Shown here piece after piece: positions 18,014 through 26,492 of a stretch of DNA of 64,000 bases. Position 1 is the first letter of the stretch. Every line of letters begins with the position of its first letter. The notes beneath the pieces were generated by a model. The model ran no database searches. It was given only the letters and a program-made list of their open reading frames with translations, and had not been told where the DNA came from. The stretch comes from Planctomycetaceae bacterium (lineage in GTDB: Bacteria; Planctomycetota; Planctomycetia; Planctomycetales; Planctomycetaceae), in the NCBI GenBank assembly GCA_020638955.1, contig JACKHO010000010.1:62001-126000 (forward strand). Direction: 5' to 3'. Made by a program: the position numbers and the translations under genes.

Positions 18014-19597
18014 TTATCTACCGGAATCTGGCACTGGAGGTTGCGGGTCGGCTTCGCGTTTGCGTGCTCGCTTTCCCGCCGCCTGCCCAATGGCAACGAC
18101 CTTGGAATCGTCGAGGTGCGTCCGACGGAAGAAGCGAATGGTGAGCCCGGAGTCCCCGTAAACGAAGACTTGGGTCAGCCCGCGACTGGAGGGTAATTGC
18201 AGCTTTGTGGTCGGCTCGGTACCCAATGCGGTCAACACTTGTTCTACGGTCATTCCTTCGATGACACGGCCTTCACGCATGGCCGTATCGATGACCGTCT
18301 CCATTCGCACAGGGGCTTCGTCTTCGGGAATCCACTTTCCGCCATAGAGCACATACCCATTCTCCTCCAGCCAACGCGTTGATACAGGATAGCCGGGATC
18401 GATTTTGTAGGCCTCAATGTAGAGTTCAACCGCTTTCTCTTTGTCAGACAGCAGCGTAATCCAGTCTTCAGCGAGATTGCAAAGGCCTCGTCCGCGGTCG
18501 CGACGCATGCGTGGTTCCAAGGCGGTCAGCCAGTCACGACGCACCTCAGCGACACGGTCTGGCTCTTTGCGAGCTTCAAACTTTTTCCCCAAGTCCAGCA
18601 TTTCCTGCCGCGTCATACGGCCAACGCGCGAAACGAGGTAATCGAGTTCCATTTTTCGATACTGCTCCGCCAGCTCAGGATATTCGGGAAGAAACGTTTC
18701 AATACGTCCCGCAATTTCTTCGCCGTTACTTCCATCCTCTTTGGCGTCTCGTTGGATGCGGGCGAGTTCCAGGTCGATGACGAACAGCCGGTCGTAGATG
18801 TCGCGCTTTGCCGCATTGCCGTTGGCGTAAACGGTAAGGGGATCTTCCAGATAGTCTTTCTGGACATCTGGGTCGACAGCCGCCAGATGCTTCGCCCCTC
18901 CCTTGAGTTGCTTTTTCAGCAGTGATGTGAGCTCATCAATGTTGGTGTTCTGTTTTGGACGCAGCGCAATTTCATATTGCCTGCGGTAAGCAGCATGCTG
19001 CATTTCTCTCGCAAATTCGGTTGAAAGTCCGAAGTTTAAGGCTTTCTGCGCGAGTTCCAGCATGCCTTTGTAATCGTCGGAGTCAAGTGCTGTGCGTTCG
19101 AGGGCAATTCCATTTTGTCGCAACTCGGTGGCCTTCCCGAGTAGCGTTTCGTCGGAGTAAAACGTTCCCCGGCGGCTCACCCAATCGGCGAGTTCGTACC
19201 AGCCTTCAGGACGACTGGGGTTCACGCCGGCACGTCGCAGGCGAAGTTGTTCTTCCCCATCGGGGTAGGTTGCGATGTTCTCAATGACGAACACGATTTC
19301 CTTGTCCTGCTCTTCAAGATAACCGGCTACCTCGACAACTTTAGCTCCCTTCGTGTTCAGAACCGTTCCGGTAGGCAGAAGAAACCGTAAGGGGCACTTG
19401 GTGAATCGCATTTCGGTTTTCCCAAGAAATGCGTACCGACCTTCAAGGTGCCAGCGGGTGGAGGTTTTGGCGAGTTGCGGCCATTTCTCCTCAACTTCCA
19501 TGAAGTCCTGGATTGGACGTGGCTCGACAGCCAGTGCATTCGCACCGCAAATGACCGCAAAACAGAGCAGGGCAAAATAGCGAATGGACAAGTTCAT
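18014..19597 (-). CDS. Secreted planctomycete-type hypothetical protein, 527 aa
   Basis: Signal peptide MNLSIRYFALLCFAVICGA, then a mostly helical body. Residues about 45-105 look like a small beta domain (TGTVLNTKGAKVVEVAGYLE). The middle is TPR-like and charged. The region IEGMTVEQVLTALGTEPTTK resembles the small beta-strand module found in OmpA/SmpA-like outer-membrane proteins (weak similarity by eye). Its ATG overlaps the upstream stop as ATGA (19594-19597), so it is coupled to the zinc-ribbon membrane protein. Function unknown. Confidence 0.7.
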   Translation of the reverse strand: MNLSIRYFALLCFAVICGANALAVEPRPIQDFMEVEEKWPQLAKTSTRWHLEGRYAFLGKTEMRFTKCPLRFLLPTGTVLNTKGAKVVEVAGYLEEQDKEIVFVIENIATYPDGEEQLRLRRAGVNPSRPEGWYELADWVSRRGTFYSDETLLGKATELRQNGIALERTALDSDDYKGMLELAQKALNFGLSTEFAREMQHAAYRRQYEIALRPKQNTNIDELTSLLKKQLKGGAKHLAAVDPDVQKDYLEDPLTVYANGNAAKRDIYDRLFVIDLELARIQRDAKEDGSNGEEIAGRIETFLPEYPELAEQYRKMELDYLVSRVGRMTRQEMLDLGKKFEARKEPDRVAEVRRDWLTALEPRMRRDRGRGLCNLAEDWITLLSDKEKAVELYIEAYKIDPGYPVSTRWLEENGYVLYGGKWIPEDEAPVRMETVIDTAMREGRVIEGMTVEQVLTALGTEPTTKLQLPSSRGLTQVFVYGDSGLTIRFFRRTHLDDSKVVAIGQAAGKRARKREADPQPPVPDSGR

Positions 19598-20877
19598 AGC
19601 TCCACTCCTGCGGCCTGGGCTTGCTGACTCAATAAATCAAGATTGCCAGGGGACTCTTCATTTGTTTGGGGAAGCTGCAGTGCCCGATAGGTGACCGGGT
19701 GCGTCCACAAGAACCCTGACTCCGGTCGGAACTTGACAACCCAGGTGTCGCCATCCAGTCGGCAATCCTGAAGCTGTCCACCGAATAAGACAACCTTTTC
19801 CGAATTCGGAGCCACCAATTCATCGAAGCAGGCGAAGTCAACATGAACTTCAATGCGACGACCAGACTTCTCCATTGTCCATGGAAACAACAACTCGTAG
19901 TGAGTTTCTGTCCTGGAGCGTTCCTCTTTCTTGAGTTCACGCGGGTGGACCGGACCTTCGATGATGTACCAGTCCAAGTTGTGTTTTCCACAGACAAAGT
20001 CGGAGAACTTGTCCTGCTCTTCGGGCTTAAATTGATTGGCTGCAGCTTCGGCTTCGTCGATGAAGTCAATCAGCGAGCCAGAGGCGAGACGCGTGAGTGC
20101 CAAGGTTTCGCTGTGGAGTTGTCGAATTTCGCGAGATTCGGGATCGTTGCGTCCCAGTGTGTCGAATGCGTCGACCGCCGCGGCGAAATGATCTCGCGCT
20201 GCTAACCAGTCTTCTTCCGCAAGAGACACGCGGCCAGCTTCCACTTCAACCTGAATGGTACGTTCCGCCACTCGGTTTTCGTGGCTGCGGAAAAAGAAGA
20301 AGGCGGTCAGGGCGACCAGAGCAATGACCGCTAGCGCGACAAACCGCAGCGGCGTGAACAAGCCACTGATAAATTGCCCCAGAATTGTCGTGAGGGGAAC
20401 GCTCGGAATGACGGGAGTCGGTGGTGGCTCAGCGACACGCTTCTTCTCAGGCTCTTTCTCCTTACGCTGCGGTCTGGCCCGTGGCGGCTGCGGGGGAGCT
20501 TCAAACTCCATGTCGGGTGGACGCTCTGCGATGTTTGGACGCCGCGTACCGTGCGTTCGATAATCGCCGGTGCCGTCCGAAACGATTTCAATGTCCTCTT
20601 CCGGAATATAGTCGACGTCGTCGACATCCATGACGTCAGGGACTTCCGGTGCGGTCAACTCCGACTCAGATTTGTTTTTATTCTTCGGAGCGGGAAACGA
20701 ATCGCGCGGAAGAATGAATAGTGACGCACCACACGTTTTGCAAACGATGTGCTGATGTCGGCTGCGACGAATCCCCATGTGCGGTTGTCCGCAATCGCAC
20801 AAAGTCTGGAACGGTTCCGGACTATCGTCCTTGTGAGGACGAAAAACGCTTGTCGCTTTCGAGAACCAATCAGACAT
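19594..20877 (-). CDS. Zinc-ribbon membrane protein, 427 aa
   Basis: The N-terminal cytosolic zinc-ribbon-like module has Cys pairs CDCG and CKTCG (about residues 20-50). An acidic then Pro/Lys-rich linker, one membrane helix (FVALAVIALVALTAFFFF) and a C-terminal extracytoplasmic domain follow, the last with a helical hairpin and a beta-rich end. ATG 20877 (MSDWFSKATS) is preferred because longer in-frame starts lie in what reads as non-coding sequence. It is translationally coupled to the secreted 527 aa protein. No family recognised; probably a planctomycete-specific envelope pair. Confidence 0.7.
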   Translation of the reverse strand: MSDWFSKATSVFRPHKDDSPEPFQTLCDCGQPHMGIRRSRHQHIVCKTCGASLFILPRDSFPAPKNKNKSESELTAPEVPDVMDVDDVDYIPEEDIEIVSDGTGDYRTHGTRRPNIAERPPDMEFEAPPQPPRARPQRKEKEPEKKRVAEPPPTPVIPSVPLTTILGQFISGLFTPLRFVALAVIALVALTAFFFFRSHENRVAERTIQVEVEAGRVSLAEEDWLAARDHFAAAVDAFDTLGRNDPESREIRQLHSETLALTRLASGSLIDFIDEAEAAANQFKPEEQDKFSDFVCGKHNLDWYIIEGPVHPRELKKEERSRTETHYELLFPWTMEKSGRRIEVHVDFACFDELVAPNSEKVVLFGGQLQDCRLDGDTWVVKFRPESGFLWTHPVTYRALQLPQTNEESPGNLDLLSQQAQAAGVEL

Positions 20878-21254
20878 CGACGTGAATACGTCTCTTCTAT
20901 CATCAACGGAAGAATCAGCCAGAAACTCGTAGTCACAGTGTATACGTCGCATACACCAAGGGCTATCCAAAGAAATCTGGGGTGAGTTTCCGGCTTTTCT
21001 CGAATTGGACCGATTTGCCGGGGAGCATGTTCCCTTCGGTGCAGCTTCAGCAGCACCTGACAATTCGGCCTGCGGAGAATTGACCGATCAGTAAAGCTTC
21101 CTTGCTTGTGCGTCCTGTAGGTTGACGCGGCTCGTTGTTCGCCGGAAAGGCTGTGCGGCGGATACTTCTTCTGCAGGGCCGGTGCGAACGACGTGTAGAG
21201 TGAATCAGGGCAGTGCAATTCAAACTTGCGCTGACGCAAACTACTGATTCAAGA
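20878..21254. promoter_or_regulatory. Divergent intergenic region with an inverted repeat
   Basis: 377 bp separate two divergent genes and should hold both promoters, but I see no convincing -35/-10 pair. One inverted repeat, GTGTAT-N7-ATACAC at 20938-20956, lies about 60 bp from the minus-strand start and could be an operator. Nothing else stands out. Confidence 0.3.
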
Positions 21255-22214
21255 ATGGAACGTCGTGCCATGTCTGTATTCAAAGGATTCCTGGCGGGGT
21301 TGTCGGTGGGGGCTGTCCTGGCTCTTTTTGCCCTGAATTACCACGTCGTCCACACCGCAGATGGGCACGTCGTGATTGCGCGAACCACAAAAGCTCCCTT
21401 CCGCAGTGCGTATGTTGACGTGCGGAAATGGAGTGGCGCCATGTGGCAGCAGTATCCTGAGGTCGCAGCGGCACTCGCCCAGTCGGGGCATGCAGATGCC
21501 ATCACGAACAGTGTGCTGGAGCAGAATGCGCAGCAGGTTTCGGTGCAGGCCGAACCGTTGTTCGGGACCATTGAGGAGGCCATTCCCGCCGAGGTACGTG
21601 TTCCCATTCGATTCTTCGATGAAGATGGTCAGGTTGTTGAATCGCAACGCAACGACCAGAACGTGGAAACGCCAGCGGCTCGCCCCGATTCGAGTGAGTC
21701 AATTCCCTGGGAGGAGTTTCTCCGTCGCAGCCAACAAACCAGCGTGCCAGACTCCCAGTCGCAGTATGAGCCGAAACCAACCTCGCCACCGCTCGACGAG
21801 TCTCTGCTGACAGCTTCGGCAGATTCCAGTGTGCTGCCAAGTCTGTTTCAGTCTGCCAAGCAGAGCAGTGCTGTTGAATCGTTGCGGGATACGATGAACG
21901 ACTTGCTGGTCGAGGAATCGAATGCACTCTTTGGACTGGAAGAACCTGTGGACCAGCAGGCGGCTGTTCCGCAAAATGTCCAACGAATCGATCCTCGCAC
22001 CGAAGCTCCAGAACGGGAGTGGGTGCGAGGTATGTTGCAGTCGCTGATTCCTGAATCGACTATTCCCGGCCAACCCGACACGGCAAACGACCCCAGCATT
22101 TCGCTGCCGACGGCTCTGCTCGACGCCCCTTCTCCGACAAGCGGGATGCAGAGCGGGTCACTGCTCAACGAAACCAGTGTGGTGCCGCCGGTCCGCGCAG
22201 TTCGACCGTTCTAG
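21255..22214 (+). CDS. Membrane-anchored hypothetical protein, 319 aa
   Basis: One N-terminal membrane helix (GFLAGLSVGAVLALFALNYH) is followed by a short conserved-looking stretch (VHTADGHVVIARTTKAPFRSAYVDVRKW) split across beta strands, then a long low-complexity Ser/Pro/Glu-rich tail that is likely disordered. ATG 21255 (MERRAMS) is chosen; ATG 21270 is an alternative. It ends shortly before a strong bidirectional terminator. No function can be assigned. Confidence 0.65.
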   Translation: MERRAMSVFKGFLAGLSVGAVLALFALNYHVVHTADGHVVIARTTKAPFRSAYVDVRKWSGAMWQQYPEVAAALAQSGHADAITNSVLEQNAQQVSVQAEPLFGTIEEAIPAEVRVPIRFFDEDGQVVESQRNDQNVETPAARPDSSESIPWEEFLRRSQQTSVPDSQSQYEPKPTSPPLDESLLTASADSSVLPSLFQSAKQSSAVESLRDTMNDLLVEESNALFGLEEPVDQQAAVPQNVQRIDPRTEAPEREWVRGMLQSLIPESTIPGQPDTANDPSISLPTALLDAPSPTSGMQSGSLLNETSVVPPVRAVRPF

Positions 22215-22240
22215 TCTGGCACTCTCACTCACATGAAATG

Positions 22241-22280
22241 AAAAATCCCCCATGTCACTTGTGTGGCATGGGGGATTTTT
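22241..22280. terminator. Bidirectional rho-independent terminator
   Basis: A 14 bp perfect stem (AAAAATCCCCCATG / CATGGGGGATTTTT) with a 12-base loop. The A-run and T-run at the two ends let it act for the plus-strand gene ending at 22214 and the minus-strand gene ending at 22300. Confidence 0.9.
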
Positions 22281-22299
22281 GTTGTGTTCCGATTTGCAT

Positions 22300-22431
22300 C
22301 TAGAACTTCCAGCCGTAGCTGCTGAGCTCAAGCGCGAGGAAAATACATCCTGCGGTGAGGGCTGCGACGGAGACAAACAGTAAACCGACATAGATGTCAG
22401 GTGTCGGATCCTCAGAGCTTTGTCGTGACAC
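22300..22431 (-). CDS. Tiny membrane protein overlapping the coiled-coil gene
   Basis: About 43 residues: a short charged N-terminus (SRQSSEDPTPD), one membrane helix (IYVGLLFVSVAALTAGCIFL) and a short tail ending SSYGWKF. The GTG at 22431 overlaps the end of the upstream coiled-coil gene by 20 bp and has GGGAGG 5-10 bp upstream; an ATG at 22455 is the alternative (51 residues). The overlap suggests coupled translation. It could be a stabilising subunit of the coiled-coil membrane complex (inference). Confidence 0.55.
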   Translation of the reverse strand: MSRQSSEDPTPDIYVGLLFVSVAALTAGCIFLALELSSYGWKF

Positions 22432-23281
22432 TATCTCCCTCCCTAATAATCCCATTCTTGGCAGCGAGGACGACCTCTCCAACTGCGGAATCGGGTTCAA
22501 TGGACACAATTCGAATCTGCCCCAGCCATTCTGTTGCAGTTGGATCACTTTCCATGGGACGGACCACGTCGAGGACGTGACCGACCAGAATTCCATCATC
22601 GCTACCAATGGTGACGTCCACAAACTGGACACGATTGGCCTTGTTCATCTTCCGGTCTTTCACCAAGCCTTCGACTGGTGGCGGTGGCGATTCGAGACGA
22701 TCCACTTCGCGGGGATCGGTCGGCAGTTTGTAAGCTCGGACGATTTTTTCGAGGAAGGCCGACTTCTCCAGCATTTCATTGTACCGAGTGACCAGTTGAT
22801 CGTACTCGGTTGTTTTTCCGAAGAGCTGGTCCTTCAAGTCACGGTTTTCCGCAGAGGCTGCATCGAGGCGACTCTGGACCTTCTTGTTCTCAATTCGCTG
22901 TTGTTCGGCTTCACGTTGACGGTATTCAGCCTCATCAGCCTTTGATTCCGCGAGACCAGTTTGAGTGTCGCGTTGCTGTTCCAGCAAATTGTTCCGCTCA
23001 TTCATCACGCCAAGTTGCGTTTCAAAGCCCTTGGCCTGAGCTTGATAATCGACAGCTTCTTTCGACTTCCGCTCGATTTCGACGGCAAAGTCTCTTTTCG
23101 CCTTTGCCAGTTCGTCCTGAGCGGCGGACAGTTCCGCGTCGCGATCGGTGAGCATTTTCTGGGTCGCAGCATGCTTACTCTGCCAGTTCTGGTGCATTTG
23201 GAACACCGCCCCGGCAAATGCCATGAACAACACGCTCATGATCACTTGAATGACGACGAGGATTTTTCCGACGTATGACAT
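22412..23281 (-). CDS. Membrane-anchored coiled-coil protein B, 289 aa
   Basis: N-terminal membrane helix (ILVVIQVIMSVLFMAFAGAV), a coiled coil over about residues 35-170 rich in Glu, Lys, Gln and Ala, then a beta-rich C-terminal domain (VTIGSDDGILVGHVLDVVRP; then IRIVSIEPDSAVGEVVLA; REGDSVTTKL). That end resembles the small beta domain found at the C-terminus of FlgT-like proteins and of protein D at 24689. ATG 23281 is selected because AGGAG sits 6 bp upstream. It is followed by the overlapping tiny membrane gene. Function unknown. Confidence 0.75.
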   Translation of the reverse strand: MSYVGKILVVIQVIMSVLFMAFAGAVFQMHQNWQSKHAATQKMLTDRDAELSAAQDELAKAKRDFAVEIERKSKEAVDYQAQAKGFETQLGVMNERNNLLEQQRDTQTGLAESKADEAEYRQREAEQQRIENKKVQSRLDAASAENRDLKDQLFGKTTEYDQLVTRYNEMLEKSAFLEKIVRAYKLPTDPREVDRLESPPPPVEGLVKDRKMNKANRVQFVDVTIGSDDGILVGHVLDVVRPMESDPTATEWLGQIRIVSIEPDSAVGEVVLAAKNGIIREGDSVTTKL

Positions 23282-23377
23282 CACCTGCTCCTGCCTGGGG
23301 AGGCAACCTGTTGTCCACTGATCCTGGATGAATGCGGACGGAATCTGACTTCTAAAAACTCTGGCAACACCAAGTTG

Positions 23378-24037
23378 CTAACTGCCGAGTCGGTCCTTCA
23401 ACTGCTCGTTACGATCCGTCGCACGCTGCAAATCACCATTTAACTGCTGTTGCAGATTTTCAAGCTGCGTTTCAATTTGCTGGAGACGGAAAATGTCCGT
23501 CTTCAATTCTTCAACCTGCTGTTTCAGGCGGAACACGTCACCACGTCGGCGAGCAAGTTCCAGCTCGAGTTGCTGTGATTTCGCCGTGGCGGCGATTACG
23601 TCCGAAGAAGTTTTCGCCTCCTCGGCGCTGACTTCCGCCAGATAGGCCCGGTTCTTGTCTTCAAAGGCTTTGAGCGCCGCTTCATCAATTGCGGTCAGAG
23701 CAGTCAACTCTTCAACCTTTGCCTGCATTTCAGTTTGTTGTTGCTGGTGCAGTTGAACTTGTTGCTTGTTGGTCTGATCGACTTCACTGAGAACGCGCAC
23801 AATCACATCGAGCACGTTTTCCGAAGTGCCCACGCTGCTGCCGTCAATTCCGCGCTTCGCTTCCCACTGAGTTCCGCCAACCTGTTTCGAAATGGCATAA
23901 CCGTTAAACAGGGGATCGTCCAAGACGCGCAGTTTGTCAGGCTCACCGAAGGTCGTTGCAATGGCAAAACCGACGAAGGCAATACTGCCGACCGCGAGGA
24001 AGACGGCGAGCACTTTGCTGATTCGCGTAAGGGTCAT
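23378..24037 (-). CDS. Membrane-anchored coiled-coil protein A, 219 aa
   Basis: N-terminal membrane helix (VLAVFLAVGSIAFVGFAIA), a short conserved-looking segment ending KQVGGTQWEAKRGIDG, then an uninterrupted coiled coil over about residues 80-215 with heptad-like Leu/Gln/Glu spacing. It lies 96 bp upstream of protein B and divergent from protein D across a 650 bp gap. No Shine-Dalgarno sequence is obvious. No family recognised. Confidence 0.7.
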   Translation of the reverse strand: MTLTRISKVLAVFLAVGSIAFVGFAIATTFGEPDKLRVLDDPLFNGYAISKQVGGTQWEAKRGIDGSSVGTSENVLDVIVRVLSEVDQTNKQQVQLHQQQQTEMQAKVEELTALTAIDEAALKAFEDKNRAYLAEVSAEEAKTSSDVIAATAKSQQLELELARRRGDVFRLKQQVEELKTDIFRLQQIETQLENLQQQLNGDLQRATDRNEQLKDRLGS

Positions 24038-24040
24038 TGA

Positions 24041-24688
24041 ACGGGAATCCGAATTTGAAAGGAATTGACCAAATGCTCCACTAATGATGGTACGATGGCC
24101 AAACAGTGGGTGTCAACGATTTTGCGCGTTCCGAGGGCGAATGTTGGGCACTGCGTACGCACTCTGCGATCATCGACCAATTCGGCTCCCTATTCCCGAC
24201 TCATTCGCCCGAACAGCCAGTTGTAGGGCCAATTGACTGCGACCGGATCGGTTGTAGCGGTTGCATGACCGACTCTCTGACGTTTCAAATTTGGGGATCT
24301 GGGCTGTGAATTGGCCTTGGGCTGCGTTTTACCGTTCAGAGCGATTCGTACGTTTGGTTCTTGACTCAGTCCTCTGGACCAATAGACTGATTATTACGGT
24401 AGTTGCGACAAATCGATCTGACAGATGTCATGACAAACATGACGATTACTCCACCTGAGGGAGTGTTGCTGAAGTCGGAGAGTGTGTCGAAACGAAGATG
24501 AGAGAAAGGTCCGTCCGATTCTACCGTTATGTTTGAAGGTAGTCGTGGAAACCCACAGCACACTTCGTGGATGATGTGGTCGTTTCGAAATGATGGATGA
24601 AACGTTTGTGGTGCTGACGGATCGACGCACCTGTCGAGTTTAATCTTCCACAAAGTCAAACTCTTCCTCGCCCAATCGGGAATTGCAA
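24041..24688. other. 650 bp non-coding region between divergent coiled-coil genes
   Basis: I see no convincing gene on either strand: the open frames here are short and lack coding-like composition. It must hold the promoters of the genes at 24037 (minus) and 24689 (plus). TTGACC and TTGACT hexamers occur (for example near 24067), but none is paired with a good -10 at standard spacing. The region is longer and more AT-rich than most gaps in this window. A small RNA or long leader is possible. Confidence 0.4.
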
Positions 24689-26251
24689 ATGGCAGCGTCA
24701 TCTAACAAACCCACCGCCGTTCACTTCGCTTTGGCATTCTTCGTAACCACCGCGCTCATTTTGGCTGTGGTGTGCTACTTGAATGCCAAGGAACTGGCGA
24801 AGGCTACGGCCGATGCGAACACGGCTCGTGACGAGGCGACGAAAAATAAGAACGACTTCGACAAGTTGTTCGACGAAGTGGATTCGCTGCGTCGGATGCT
24901 CGGATATCAGGGACCCATTGGTGCTCCAACTGACAGCCCGGAGCAGTCGGAAGATGGAACAATCCAAAAGCAACTCTATAACGACCTGAATACCCACGGT
25001 CGCTCATTGGTGCAGCCTTCTCCCGCGGCTCCAAGTGTTGCGGAAACTTTGCTGGCCATGCGGACGGAACTCGATTCCAAGTTTGCCGAAGTCGGTACGT
25101 TGCAGACGACCGTCACAAGTGCAGAAACCCGCCTGAAGACAGAAACGGAAAATCACCGCCAGGAGCGGGCGAAAATCCAGGCTTCGCAAATGGATTCAGA
25201 AAAGCAGCGTCAGGACAAGGTGCTGGAACAGAACGAAATCCTGAAGTCGAAAGATGACGAAATCGAGAAACTGGCGAACCAGTATCGTCAAACACTTGTG
25301 GAAAAAGAACAAATCGGGGACGAGCTGAAACGCGTTCGCAAAGAAAAGGACGAAGAAATCGCACAACTTGTTGAACGTGTGATTTTCCTGAAATCGCGTC
25401 TGGAGAGCATTGAGAACATTAGCTTCGAAGTACCGGACGGTGAAATCGTCCGTGTCATTAGCGGCAGCAATGGCAAGGTTTGGATCAACCTTGGCAAACT
25501 GGATGGCCTGCGTCGTCAGACCTCTTTCAGCGTGTATGTGAGCAATCACGACGGCATGGCTCGTGAAAACCGAGACATCAAAGCAAAAATCGAAGTCATC
25601 GAAGTCTTGGAAGATCATCTCTCCGTTGCCCGCATCATTTGGGAAGACGATGCCCGGCCCATCAAGGACGGCGATCCAATTTACACCCCACTGTGGACGG
25701 CTGGTCAGAAAGAGTTCTTCGCGTTCGTTGGCGATATTGATATCAACGGCGACGGAAAGTCTGACCGGGAACTGCTGCGGTCCTTGATTGCCCACGTCGG
25801 AGCAGAAATCGATTTGGAAATTGACGACCACGGGGAGCGTTTTCCCGCTGATGGTCAAATGTCTGTCCGAACCAAATTCCTGGTGCTGGGTGAAATCCCC
25901 GATCCGAGTGACGTTCCAAGTTTTGAAGTCGAGCGGCGTGAGGAAATTGCCAAAATTCAAGCTGAGTACAAGGAACTGGAAGAGCAAGCCCTGCGGACTG
26001 GTATCCGGGTTGTGCACCTCTCCGACTTCCTGACTTGGGCTGGCATTTCGCCACAGGAACGTCTGTTCCTGCCTGGTGATAACCGCGGCGTGGTACTGAA
26101 GTCTGGAGCACACAGCCAGGCGGTTGGTGAAGAAGTTGGTTCAAGCCGACTTTCTTCAGGTCAGGTATCGGAAATCTTCGACAAACGACGTACGGGACAA
26201 AAAGTATCCGAAGGACAGAACAGCGCCATCTTTGGTGGTGGAAGTCGCTAG
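24689..26251 (+). CDS. Membrane-anchored coiled-coil protein D, 520 aa
   Basis: N-terminal membrane helix (FALAFFVTTALILAVVCYLN), two coiled-coil stretches (about 30-75 and 115-255), then a beta-rich domain (about 260-345) reading GEIVRVISGSNGKVWINLG, LDGLRRQTSFSVYV, IKAKIEVIEVLEDHLSVAR and IKDGDPIYTPLW. That layout (G..DGL..G..V, then I.V..V....A.., then I..GD.V) recalls FlgT-C-like domains and protein B. The C-terminal third is Glu/Lys-rich with an EF-hand-like DINGDGKSDREL. ATG 24689 is used; a TTG 6 bp upstream is possible. It is probably part of an envelope complex with proteins A and B (inference). Confidence 0.75.
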   Translation: MAASSNKPTAVHFALAFFVTTALILAVVCYLNAKELAKATADANTARDEATKNKNDFDKLFDEVDSLRRMLGYQGPIGAPTDSPEQSEDGTIQKQLYNDLNTHGRSLVQPSPAAPSVAETLLAMRTELDSKFAEVGTLQTTVTSAETRLKTETENHRQERAKIQASQMDSEKQRQDKVLEQNEILKSKDDEIEKLANQYRQTLVEKEQIGDELKRVRKEKDEEIAQLVERVIFLKSRLESIENISFEVPDGEIVRVISGSNGKVWINLGKLDGLRRQTSFSVYVSNHDGMARENRDIKAKIEVIEVLEDHLSVARIIWEDDARPIKDGDPIYTPLWTAGQKEFFAFVGDIDINGDGKSDRELLRSLIAHVGAEIDLEIDDHGERFPADGQMSVRTKFLVLGEIPDPSDVPSFEVERREEIAKIQAEYKELEEQALRTGIRVVHLSDFLTWAGISPQERLFLPGDNRGVVLKSGAHSQAVGEEVGSSRLSSGQVSEIFDKRRTGQKVSEGQNSAIFGGGSR

Positions 26252-26298
26252 CCAAAGTTCAAAAAACGTGGCAGGAATGCCGTGTTCCCAGAGTCACG

Positions 26299-26341
26299 AC
26301 TGGTGGTGGTTGAGTTTGTCTCAGCCACCACCAGTTTTTTT
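26299..26341 (+). terminator. Rho-independent terminator after protein D
   Basis: A long stem (ACTGGTGGTGG pairing with CCACCACCAGT, extended inward by TGAG/CTCA) is followed by seven T. It lies 48 bp after the stop at 26251. Confidence 0.9.
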
Positions 26342-26492
26342 GTTCTGGCAACTTCTTTAGCTGAGCACGGTGAACCCGTTGTCAAAGTGGCCGACAGTCA
26401 ATTGAGATTGTATTCTCAACACGCTAAACCTCCGCTGCGCTTGGCGGAATGTCGGTTTGAACGTCCATTTCTTCTAGTATTGAGCCACTTTC

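Noticed and set aside
20938..20956. Inverted repeat GTGTAT-N7-ATACAC as a firm operator
   Set aside because: Only 6 bp per arm and one copy; kept only as a possibility inside the divergent intergenic feature.
24106..24458. Short open frames in the 24.0-24.7 kb gap
   Set aside because: They are short, overlap in different frames and give no recognisable protein.
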